Shown: positions 1 through 6,157 of the stretch, piece after piece | How positions within the stretch are numbered: position 1 is the first letter of the stretch | How the letters are laid out: every line of letters begins with the position of its first letter | Assembly: GCA_937889015.1 (NCBI GenBank) | Contig: CALARR010000147.1 | Span: 1-6,157, forward strand | Direction of reading: 5' to 3' | Source of the DNA: an uncultured Planctomycetales bacterium | GTDB taxonomy: Bacteria; Planctomycetota; Planctomycetia; Pirellulales; Thermoguttaceae | DNA: 6,157 bases | The notes under the pieces: generated by a model | The model's database searches: none | What the model was told of the DNA's origin: nothing | The model's input: the letters and a program-made list of their open reading frames with translations, nothing else | Position numbers and translations under genes: made by a program

Positions 1-2
1 GT

Positions 3-17
3 CTTTCGTGGTTCCTC
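3..17. repeat. Left copy of 15-bp direct repeat flanking the GxxExxY gene
   Basis: CTTTCGTGGTTCCTC, identical to 551-565. It lies downstream of the GxxExxY stop codon; only one TTTCGTG unit is seen here, but the window starts two bases before it, so a longer array may continue outside. Confidence 0.8.
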
Positions 18-74
18 GCTTGGGGTTCTGCTCTCGTCTTTCTGTTATGCGTCGCTGTCACAGTTGGCCAGGGT

Positions 75-473
75 TTATCGCACGATGCGCTCATACTGTA
101 GCCTGGGATGATGACCGAAATTGACCAATAGTCCAAGCTTCATTCCGGCGGCCTTCAAGTAGTTATGAACCTGTGCCCGGTGCTCGTCTGCCAGCTCCTT
201 CGCGGCCTTCAACTCCACGATGATCTTGCCGTAGCAGACGAGGTCCGGCTTATAGGTCTGCGTCAGAGCTTTTCCTTTGTGGCTCAAGGCAATTGGCGTT
301 TGAGCCTGAAAGGGCACACCTCTCAATACGAGTTCGATTTCGAGGCACTCTTGATAGACAGACTCGACGAACCCGTGCCCCTTCTCCTTGTAGACCTCAA
401 AGCACGCACCGATCACGGCATAGCTCTCGTCTTTGTACACGATCTGAGCATCTGCCCCGCCGCCTGGTTCCAA
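75..473 (-). CDS. GxxExxY protein (PD-(D/E)XK nuclease-like fold)
   Basis: Member of the GxxExxY family (TIGR04256 / PDDEXK_3 type), small proteins of about 120-140 residues with unknown cellular role. The naming motif is visible at G34-F-V-E37-S-V-Y40, within FEVYKEKGHGFVESVYQECL. A nuclease-like core follows: D77 in YKPDLVC and E87-x-K89 in IIVELKA, spaced as in PD-(D/E)XK enzymes. The conserved end, AQVHNYLKAAGMKLGLLVNFG, is also present, so the domain is intact and full length. The start is uncertain: the coordinates use TTG at 473, with no clear ribosome site. The same frame is open upstream past 600 without any ATG, and the nearby ATGs at 478 and 519 are out of frame and soon hit stops. 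Homology begins at about IVYKDESYA (residue 11). It lies 127 nt after the last operon gene, flanked by direct repeats. Family assignment is strong; catalytic activity is not shown. Confidence 0.9.
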   Translation of the reverse strand: MEPGGGADAQIVYKDESYAVIGACFEVYKEKGHGFVESVYQECLEIELVLRGVPFQAQTPIALSHKGKALTQTYKPDLVCYGKIIVELKAAKELADEHRAQVHNYLKAAGMKLGLLVNFGHHPRLQYERIVR

Positions 474-533
474 GACATCTCGATCCGCCTTCCGCTCAGC
501 GTCTTGTTGTCCGATACATGCCCTCCACTCCCA

Positions 534-560
534 TTTCGTGATTTTCGTACCTTTCGTGGT
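534..560. repeat. Three-unit, 9-bp-period tandem array (TTTCGTNNN)
   Basis: TTTCGTGAT, TTTCGTACC and TTTCGTGGT follow each other at 534, 543 and 552. On the minus strand this reads ACGAAA three times with 9-nt phase and, in the GxxExxY frame, would encode TTKGTKITK. Phrases of this kind are, from memory, common next to GxxExxY genes in environmental genomes. Confidence 0.7.
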
Positions 561-565
561 TCCTC
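551..565. repeat. Right copy of 15-bp direct repeat flanking the GxxExxY gene
   Basis: CTTTCGTGGTTCCTC, identical to 3-17, in the same orientation. It overlaps the last unit of the TTTCGT array at 534-560 and lies upstream of the GxxExxY coding region. Confidence 0.8.
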
Positions 566-600
566 TTGTAGCCCTATGGCTGGCGGCCTTGGGATTGGCG

Positions 601-1242
601 TTACGACTCGGGTTCGGTGTCTAACGACAGTTGTTTGAGGTTCTTTTCCAGGTGCCTGGTCAAGGGCCGGCGCGTGGTCAAGTCCCAGAGGGAGGTTTGC
701 AGTTGGCGGAGCGCGAAGGTGGTGACCAGCCAGCCTTGGACCCAGCCGGTTTCGACGCACCACGCGCCCCAGCCGAGATCGGCGTTGGAGGCCCAGTAGT
801 CCCAGCGTCCGAAATCGAAGGCCCGGAACCAGGTGCCGTCCAGGTCCGGGTGGATTTCGCTTTGGGTTTGGATGCGGCAGAGGAAGGCGGCCATACGGTC
901 TTCGGCCTGGCGCAGCCTGGGGTCGCCGGTGGCGGCGGCCGCCTCGTGCAGGCCCAGGAAGCCCGAGTTGAGCGGGTAGCCGTCGGCCAGGAGCAACACG
1001 CCGGCGCCGGCATCCGCCGCCGCGAGGGCGGCCGCAGGGCTGTCATAGCGCGGACATACAACCCCATTGGCCGCCAGCACGGCGTACAAGTCGTTGTCGG
1101 CAGCGCAGGCGAAAACCAGTCCCGGACCTGCGGATTCCGCGCCGAGCAGGGTCCCACAGGCGCCGGCCAGCAGCCACACCGCGAGGGCGCAGGTCAAGCT
1201 GCTGTTTCGCATTCGTGCGTTTTGTCGTGGCATGAAAACCAT
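601..1242 (-). CDS. Small exported protein, apparently an internally shortened member of a larger PVC family
   Basis: 213 residues from ATG at 1242, preceded by GGAGG at 1251-1247 with a tight 4-nt spacer; ATG at 1233 or 1212 are alternatives, and the last gives the most typical signal peptide (MRNSSLTCALAVWLLAG). Export is likely; the Cys in LLAGAC could suggest a lipoprotein, but the lipobox is poor. Residues about 41-90 (GLVFACAADNDLYAVLAANG through LLLADGYP) look like the opening half of an alpha/beta domain. From residue 91 (LNSGFLGLHEAAAATGDP) the text changes to a helical, Trp-rich segment (AFDFGRWDYWASNADLGWG, WCVETGWVQGW) that resembles the end of an alpha/alpha-toroid-type domain. 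From memory, these two segments occur far apart in much longer secreted PVC proteins, so this may be an in-frame deletion product. It is the last gene of the unit, 21 nt after its neighbour. Function unknown. Confidence 0.72.
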   Translation of the reverse strand: MVFMPRQNARMRNSSLTCALAVWLLAGACGTLLGAESAGPGLVFACAADNDLYAVLAANGVVCPRYDSPAAALAAADAGAGVLLLADGYPLNSGFLGLHEAAAATGDPRLRQAEDRMAAFLCRIQTQSEIHPDLDGTWFRAFDFGRWDYWASNADLGWGAWCVETGWVQGWLVTTFALRQLQTSLWDLTTRRPLTRHLEKNLKQLSLDTEPES

Positions 1243-1246
1243 GTCG

Positions 1247-1251
1247 CCTCC
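1247..1251 (-). promoter_or_regulatory. Ribosome binding site of the small exported protein gene
   Basis: GGAGG on the minus strand, 4 nt before ATG at 1242, within the 21-nt gap after the previous stop. The spacing is slightly short; ATG at 1233 would give 13 nt. The site supports translation of this reading frame. Confidence 0.6.
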
Positions 1252-1263
1252 GATGTTGCCGAT

Positions 1264-3528
1264 TCAGCGCTGCTGGAACAAGACCACACGCGTCCCCCAC
1301 GGCTCGAGCGTGAGCGCGAACCGCGATGGGTTCAGTTCCGCGGCCATCGCCTGACCATGCAGGCTTGCGGTCCACGCGCCGGGCAGGTCCGGTTGTTGCA
1401 CTTCGCACGCGATTTCCTTCGAGGTCGGGTTCATCAACAACAGCAGACGCCGGCGGTCCCGCTCGAATGCGGCCCAGTATTCCGGCTTGGCGACGCTCAC
1501 GCGGAACCGCTCGTCGCAGCGGCGGCCCTGGCCGAAGAGCTCTTCGTAGGCGGCGATGATTTCGGCCGCTTCGCTAGTGGCATAGAAGGCGCCGCCGTCC
1601 ATGGTCGGCAGGTACCAGATCAGCACGCCGCGGCAACCGCCATCGACGTACTGCTGCAGGAGGCGGTTGCGCCAGGCGAGCGGATTGGGGGTGGCACGCA
1701 GGCTGCCGCGCATCCATTCGGCCGAAACCGGCACCGGCACGGCGCTGAGGTAGTAGTTGTGGCCGCCGATGAATGGCACGTCGCCCAGCGCGTCGCGCGT
1801 GGCCTGGATCCGGCTGCGCGAACCGCCGTAGCCGGCGATGCCGAGGTCCAGGTGCGGGGCCAGCAGGGCCCAATCCACGCCGTAGCGGGCCTGGGTCTCG
1901 GGGCACTGATACCCGCTGTAGACCGAGAATTCGATCTGCGGATCGTGCTTCTTCAAGGCGGCGCGCATGTGGCCGACCAGGTCGGCATTCTGCTGGCAGC
2001 GGAAATGGATCCAAGCGTCATTGTAATTCGCGGCCAAGGCTTGGGCGTCCAGGGCTACGTCGGCGCCAAGGCGTTGGCTGGCTCGAAAGGCGGCGATGCA
2101 GCGCGAGCAAAGGCAGAATCCCTTGATCGCCTTTTTGTCGTCGCTGGCCGCACAGACGGGCTGTTCGATGTCCCAATTGACGGCCTGGTAGCCATCGCTG
2201 CGCACGATCTCGATCAGTTCTTCCTCCAGCAACTGCCGCAACTGGGCACCTTCGGTTGACAAGAGCCACGTGGGACAGAACAGGCCATCCAGCGGCTTGC
2301 CGTCGTAGCCCACGGCGCGGAGTTCGGGCCGTTGCTGCAAGCTCGCACGCGCAGCGCCATGCGCCTCGAAAGGATGGCCCGGCTTGGCCAGCCACACCCG
2401 ATGTCCGCGCGGCTCCAGCATCCGGACCACCTCGTTTTTGCGGCTGCCGTAGGTCCAGGTGATGCCGCTGCGCCAGACATTGTCGGCCAGGGCCTCGTTG
2501 ACCTGCGGCGCGGTGTAGGTCGTGGCGTAGAAGCAGGGGGCGATGCGCGCTTGTCTTGGTCGCACGTCCTTCAGCGATGGCAGGACGATCAGTTCTGTTT
2601 CCCGGGGCTTTGTGGCGGGCTGTCCGGGGATGGCGGCGGATGTGTAGAGGCGATGGCTCCCCTGCGGCGCGTCTTCGCCGGCTCGGAAGAGAATGGCAGC
2701 GATGTGTTGGGCGCCCTCGCTGCCGAGTCCTTTGGCCTTGAGGTCCAGTTCCACGACGTACTGCGTTCCCGGTTCGACGGCCACGGCCTCGCGGTCGGGA
2801 TGGAGCCATAAGGCCTGCTGCCGCTCGGCCATTTCCGGCGGGCAGACGAACTTGGCACAGCGGCTGCCGTCTTTGGACTCTGGTTTCAGCAGCGACGATT
2901 TCCATTGCGGTTCGTCGAACGTGCCGGTGGCAAGCACGTTCTCCTGGCGGTCGTGGCGGCGGAGGACGACGTTGTCGACCCAGAATGTGCCGCGGATGCC
3001 ACGCTTGGCCTGCTTGATGATCAAAGGCCGCGCGTACGCAGCGTTCGGGGGCGACTTGACCGTACTGGTCACGTGCAGCCAATCGTGGGTGCCGCCGCGT
3101 GCGATGGCCGGCTGGTAGAAAAGGGTCTTGCCAGCGGCGTCGGCCCAGCAGATCGATAGTTCAAAGCCTTGCGACGGGTAGAGATCGTACTGCAGCACAT
3201 GCCGGTCGTAGGCCACACCGTCGCGCGCCTCGGCGCGCTCGGTGCGAACCTGGCGGGGCGCATCGCCCAGGCTGGGCTCGACCACGACCAGGTGCAGCCA
3301 GCGCGGGGCCTCCAGTCGCAGTTCGTAGTTTGTGCTCGCGCCGGCCACTTCCGGCAGATAGGGCTTGAGCAGTTGCGCGGTGCCGCGCGGGAAGTAGACC
3401 TTCGTGGCATTGGGGAAGAAGGTCGGCTCGGGGGGCGCGGCTGCAGCGGCCCATGTGCAGGCCAACAGCGCACCGACGGGGATCGCCGCCAATCTCCACA
3501 CAAGGCGATGTTGTCGCGCCCCAAGCAT
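1264..3528 (-). CDS. Exported multidomain glycosidase-like protein with DIE motif and CxCxxC cluster
   Basis: 754 residues from ATG at 3528, chosen because AGGAG at 3540-3536 sits 7 nt upstream; ATG at 3543 would add MRSSN but would place that ribosome site inside the coding region. Residues 1-31 form a signal peptide (Arg-rich start, AAIPVGALLA core, Ala-rich cleavage region), so the product is exported. Residues about 32-190 and 197-320 look like beta-sandwich carbohydrate-binding-type domains: the first ends in GTFWVDNVVL and the second opens with NVLATGTFDEP, both like CBM4/9-type sequences. Residues about 328-670 look like a TIM-barrel glycosidase domain, with NWDIEQP (D453, E455), FCLCSRC (C472, C474, C477), FSVYSGY and GVLIWYLPTMDGG. 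Residues about 685-754 are a C-terminal beta domain (LLLLMNPTSKE, EPWGTRVVLF). It follows the upstream gene by 32 nt, so they are probably co-transcribed. The substrate and exact family are not identifiable; activity is inferred from architecture. Confidence 0.85.
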   Translation of the reverse strand: MLGARQHRLVWRLAAIPVGALLACTWAAAAAPPEPTFFPNATKVYFPRGTAQLLKPYLPEVAGASTNYELRLEAPRWLHLVVVEPSLGDAPRQVRTERAEARDGVAYDRHVLQYDLYPSQGFELSICWADAAGKTLFYQPAIARGGTHDWLHVTSTVKSPPNAAYARPLIIKQAKRGIRGTFWVDNVVLRRHDRQENVLATGTFDEPQWKSSLLKPESKDGSRCAKFVCPPEMAERQQALWLHPDREAVAVEPGTQYVVELDLKAKGLGSEGAQHIAAILFRAGEDAPQGSHRLYTSAAIPGQPATKPRETELIVLPSLKDVRPRQARIAPCFYATTYTAPQVNEALADNVWRSGITWTYGSRKNEVVRMLEPRGHRVWLAKPGHPFEAHGAARASLQQRPELRAVGYDGKPLDGLFCPTWLLSTEGAQLRQLLEEELIEIVRSDGYQAVNWDIEQPVCAASDDKKAIKGFCLCSRCIAAFRASQRLGADVALDAQALAANYNDAWIHFRCQQNADLVGHMRAALKKHDPQIEFSVYSGYQCPETQARYGVDWALLAPHLDLGIAGYGGSRSRIQATRDALGDVPFIGGHNYYLSAVPVPVSAEWMRGSLRATPNPLAWRNRLLQQYVDGGCRGVLIWYLPTMDGGAFYATSEAAEIIAAYEELFGQGRRCDERFRVSVAKPEYWAAFERDRRRLLLLMNPTSKEIACEVQQPDLPGAWTASLHGQAMAAELNPSRFALTLEPWGTRVVLFQQR

Positions 3529-3535
3529 GTTGCTG

Positions 3536-3540
3536 CTCCT
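3536..3540 (-). promoter_or_regulatory. Ribosome binding site of the 754-residue glycosidase-like gene
   Basis: AGGAG on the minus strand, 7 nt before ATG at 3528. This near-ideal spacing decides for 3528 over the in-frame ATG at 3543, which lies upstream of the site. Confidence 0.75.
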
Positions 3541-3560
3541 CATGGAATGGACACAGTCGA

Positions 3561-6157
3561 TCACGGTTTCCGGATGACTTTCAGGGCCACGTCTTTCTGG
3601 ATGGGGGGCAGAACGTAGCGCACCGCTTGTTCCGCCGAACGGGTTGTGGTGCTGGAAAGCACCTTCCCGGAGCGCGTATCCCACAGTTCGACACGGTACT
3701 CGCCCTCCTGTTTCACGGGGAGGGAAATCGCGGCGCCGGCGATGGTGGGCGGAATCTTGCCCTGGTGGCCGGCCTGGTGCCAGGTGTAGAAGCGGTTCTG
3801 CACCCAGGCCCAAGTCTTTCCCTCCGACTGCAGGCAGAAACCGCGGAGGCCCTCGTGGGTGATCGTGGGCGAGGCCATCTCCCAACGAGGCCTGGTCAGC
3901 GACTCGCCCTGCAGGTAATTGCGCATTGCGGTGGCATGGCACAGTTCGTTCTTGCGGTCGATGAAGGCGCCCATCCATTCGGTGCCGCCGACGGCGTTCT
4001 TGAGGAACAGGCTGATCCAGAGGTGGTTGTGGAAGGAAATCGCCTCGGGGAATTTCCACCGCTCGCCGGTGAGGTAGTACAAGGCACGCTTCGGCCCGTA
4101 GGCGTCCTCCGGCTTGGTCCATTCGACCATCCCGCCCTCGGGGTTGATGAGCGGACACTGGAACTGGCCGTATTTCTGCATCAGTTCCAGGCTGAGGGTG
4201 ACGGCGTCGACCTCGCGCTGTCCGTCGATGGCCGACGAGGCCTGGCCCATTGGGACGGCCGGAGCGGGCTGAGACGCCGACGGGCTTTTGGGGCGGTTCT
4301 TGAAATACCAGTCGGGGATGAGGATCGCATCGCCGCCTTCGGCCACGGAACGCGGCCCCTCGCCCATGATGTGCGGGTGCTGGTAGACGTCGATCGCGCG
4401 CACGTAGTTTTGCAGACCTTTGATCCAGGTGCGCGTCATGAGAGGCGAGAAACGGGCCCCGGCCTGGCCCTCGTCGCCGATGGCCCACACCAGCAGGGCG
4501 GGGCTGTCGCTGTGGCGGGCCACGAAATAGCGAAGGTGGTCGCGCTGCATCTCCAGGGCCCGGGGGTGGAAGTAGAGTTCTTCGACCGTGCGGCATGGCC
4601 CGCCCTGGGCCACGGAGTAGGGCAGGGTGTCCAGTCCGTAGCAGATCGAGCGGCACAGGTCGTCGTAGCAGGTGACCCAGTAGATGCCCAGTTCTTCCAG
4701 GGTGCGGATGCGGTGTTCGCACTTCCAGGCGACGTGCTGATCGATGTAGCCGCCGCCCGTGTAGAGCCGGCCGAAGAACTCGGCCAGACAGTAATCGTAA
4801 TTGCAACCGGCCTGGGCCTTGCGGCGATAGTAGGCGTCGAGACGATGGGTGGAGACCCAGCGCGGATTGCCGCCGAAGATGTAGTTGGCATCGCGGAGCC
4901 AGCCGCTGGGGCCGATGCCGAAGTAGGAGTCGCCATTGTCGAACTGGAAGTAGCGCGGATCCTCGCGGCTGACGCGGAGGAATCCCTTGCGTTGCGACGG
5001 CACGATTTCGAACACCTGATCGGGCGTACGGCGCATGCCGCCGGCGTCGCCGGCGATCAGGTGCAACTTATGGGGTCCAAGCTGTTGCGGCCGATAGTAG
5101 AGCCGCCACGGGTTGCAGCGTTTCGGCAGGAGGATTTCCTCCTCTTCGCTCAGCGGCACAGCCGAAAAGTCCTGCGCAAAGAAGGCCGCCACCTGCTCTG
5201 TGCGGCCGGAGGGGGTTTCGATCTCGGCCTGGACGTTGATCTGGCGCGGATCGAAGGGATTGTCGTAGGCGGCGGACAGTTCCAGGGGGATGCTCAGCAA
5301 CTGGAACTGTTCGACTTGCTTCGGCAGCGGATCCAGACGCACGGCCAGAGGGCGGGCATCGTGCGTGGGGGCGACATCGTCGAGTTGCACGCGATGCGCA
5401 CCGGCTCTCTTGGCGGCCAGCGCTGCTGGGGCGACCAGAATCAGCTCGTCTTCGCGGAGGATGTACGGCGGCAGGTCCAGGGCGCACAGTTCCTGCGGCG
5501 TGAAGGTCGTTTGTGCGCCGCGCGCGAGCAGGGCGTCGCCGAGGTGGAGGACAACCGAGAGCGTCTGTCGCGTGTCCGCCTCTCCCGCTTGCGGGAGAGG
5601 GGAGATGGTGGGGCGTTCGGTCTTGTCGCGATCCAACACAATCCCATTCTTCGCCGTGCGTTCGTAGGGCAGCGTCCGGTAGAGGAAGACGTGCCCCAAG
5701 ACCCCGCCGCCGCGAGCCTGGGCGTAGTCGTTCACGCGCAAGACCAGCAGATTTTCTTCACCGTAGCGAACCTGCGAGGTCAGATCGACGTTGACCGGCT
5801 CGGGGATGCGCGCTCCCCAACGATAGAAGCGCCGGCCCAAATGGGCCCCATTCAAGAACGCATCCAGCGAGTCGTCGACGGCGGTGCAGAAGAAGCCCAG
5901 CCGATAGCCGCGGAGTTCTGCCGGGACGTGAAACCGCAGGCGCAGCCAGGTGACCTGGTCGTTGAGTTCGGCGTGCCCCAGGTTTTCCCAGCGGCGGCCG
6001 AGGCGGATCGGTTGCCAGCCGGGAGTCTGGAGGGCGGCTTCGTATTCAGCCGGGGCCTGTTGGGCGTCGGCGGCCAGTTCCTTTTCGCTGCGTCCGAAGC
6101 CGACCCTGGTTGGCCAAGGCGTGCCCCGCGCCAGGTATTCCCAGTCCACAGCGCGCA
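3561..6157 (-). CDS. Glycoside-hydrolase-like protein: GH2-type sugar-binding domain, DUF5060-like domain and GH5-like barrel (5' partial)
   Basis: Probable secreted or envelope enzyme acting on a glycan; substrate unknown. Numbering is from the first in-frame start-like codon, GTG at 6149 (862 residues), but the frame stays open to the window edge. There is no signal peptide or ribosome binding site, and the peptide from DWEYLARG reads like a mature N-terminus, so the true start is probably outside. Residues about 45-160 resemble a GH2-type jelly roll (TWLRLRFHVP, DDSLDAFLNGAHLGRRFYRW). About 280-385 resemble DUF5060, followed by the typical lead-in GFLRVSREDPRYFQFDNGDSYFGIG (380-413, key part RYFQFDNGD) into a GH5/GH140-like barrel. 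Candidate catalytic residues are E560 in VWAIGDE (acid/base; clan GH-A usually has N before E) and E671 in NPEGGMVEW (nucleophile). The C-terminus (about 765-862) is beta-rich. Oddities are a REP-like palindrome coding SPLPQAGE at 183-190 and a Ser/Pro/Ala-rich stretch at 622-640. It is first in the three-gene unit. The class is fairly sure; exact GH family is inference. Confidence 0.8.
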   Translation of the reverse strand, partial: RAVDWEYLARGTPWPTRVGFGRSEKELAADAQQAPAEYEAALQTPGWQPIRLGRRWENLGHAELNDQVTWLRLRFHVPAELRGYRLGFFCTAVDDSLDAFLNGAHLGRRFYRWGARIPEPVNVDLTSQVRYGEENLLVLRVNDYAQARGGGVLGHVFLYRTLPYERTAKNGIVLDRDKTERPTISPLPQAGEADTRQTLSVVLHLGDALLARGAQTTFTPQELCALDLPPYILREDELILVAPAALAAKRAGAHRVQLDDVAPTHDARPLAVRLDPLPKQVEQFQLLSIPLELSAAYDNPFDPRQINVQAEIETPSGRTEQVAAFFAQDFSAVPLSEEEEILLPKRCNPWRLYYRPQQLGPHKLHLIAGDAGGMRRTPDQVFEIVPSQRKGFLRVSREDPRYFQFDNGDSYFGIGPSGWLRDANYIFGGNPRWVSTHRLDAYYRRKAQAGCNYDYCLAEFFGRLYTGGGYIDQHVAWKCEHRIRTLEELGIYWVTCYDDLCRSICYGLDTLPYSVAQGGPCRTVEELYFHPRALEMQRDHLRYFVARHSDSPALLVWAIGDEGQAGARFSPLMTRTWIKGLQNYVRAIDVYQHPHIMGEGPRSVAEGGDAILIPDWYFKNRPKSPSASQPAPAVPMGQASSAIDGQREVDAVTLSLELMQKYGQFQCPLINPEGGMVEWTKPEDAYGPKRALYYLTGERWKFPEAISFHNHLWISLFLKNAVGGTEWMGAFIDRKNELCHATAMRNYLQGESLTRPRWEMASPTITHEGLRGFCLQSEGKTWAWVQNRFYTWHQAGHQGKIPPTIAGAAISLPVKQEGEYRVELWDTRSGKVLSSTTTRSAEQAVRYVLPPIQKDVALKVIRKP
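5579..5600. repeat. REP-like palindrome inside a coding region
   Basis: Perfect inverted repeat with 10-bp arms (CCTCTCCCGC and GCGGGAGAGG) around a TT loop. This matches a palindrome that is widespread in intergenic regions of many GC-rich bacteria, often with a purine-rich tail such as the GGAGATGGTGGGG that follows here. It is read in frame on the minus strand as SPLPQAGE, residues 183-190 of the glycosidase-like protein, between its jelly-roll and central beta regions. I found no second copy in the window. Confidence 0.8.

Larger units (their letters stand above)
474..600. other. Intergenic spacer between the operon end and the GxxExxY gene
   Basis: It holds the TTTCGT array and the right direct repeat. 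The only stem I can see is a 4-bp one (AGCC/GGCT near 570-581) without a T-tract, so no convincing terminator ends the upstream operon here, and no clear promoter for the GxxExxY gene is visible. Confidence 0.5.

Noticed and set aside
565..585. Possible terminator hairpin after the operon end
   Set aside because: The stem is only 4 bp (AGCC/GGCT) and is not followed by a T-tract on the minus strand.
165..638. Plus-strand open frame of 157 codons over the GxxExxY gene
   Set aside because: It is antisense to a well-recognised GxxExxY domain and shows no family features of its own.
631..2259. Long plus-strand open frame of 542 codons, antisense to the second and third operon genes
   Set aside because: Its product has no recognisable domain and consists of Ala/Gly/Val/Arg/Gln-rich text typical of the reverse complement of a GC-rich gene; the minus-strand frames carry clear domains and ribosome sites.
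2018..3082. Minus-strand open frame of 354 codons in another phase within the second gene
   Set aside because: The product is Arg/Pro/Ala-rich without domains, as expected from a shifted frame of a GC-rich gene.
3544..4806. Upstream extension of the 754-residue gene's frame to a start at 4806
   Set aside because: This part overlaps the clearly coding 862-residue frame and translates to Arg/Pro/His-rich shadow text; the signal peptide and AGGAG site place the real start at 3528.

Overview
This is a GC-rich window in which every supported gene lies on the minus strand, so it reads from right (6157) to left. The style is that of an environmental bacterium of the Planctomycetes/PVC or Hydrogenedentota type: large secreted multidomain glycoside-hydrolase-like proteins, no SusC/SusD pair, and a GxxExxY gene with short repeat phrases around it. 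This taxonomic guess is inference, since there is no rRNA or marker gene here.

Region 6157-601 looks like one tightly packed transcription unit of three genes. The first (6157-3561, 5' end cut by the window edge) encodes a glycoside-hydrolase-like protein with a GH2-type jelly-roll domain, a DUF5060-like beta domain and a GH5-like barrel. The second (3528-1264) starts 32 nt downstream behind an AGGAG ribosome binding site. It encodes an exported protein with two beta-sandwich domains, a barrel-like domain with a DIE motif and a CxCxxC cluster, and a C-terminal beta domain. The third (1242-601) starts 21 nt further on. It encodes a small exported protein that looks like the two ends of a larger PVC protein joined in frame. 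Together they suggest secreted or envelope carbohydrate processing, but no substrate can be named from the sequence.

Region 600-1 holds a GxxExxY protein gene (PD-(D/E)XK-type fold) with no in-frame ATG start. It is bracketed by a perfect 15-bp direct repeat (3-17 and 551-565), and the right copy is part of a 9-bp-period TTTCGT array. This looks like a separate, possibly mobile cassette next to the operon end.

The most unusual signals are a perfect 22-bp REP-like palindrome translated in frame inside the first glycosidase gene (5579-5600), the apparent internal deletion in the third gene (near 975), and the repeat-flanked GxxExxY cassette. I saw no tRNA, rRNA, CRISPR array, transposase or convincing Rho-independent terminator.
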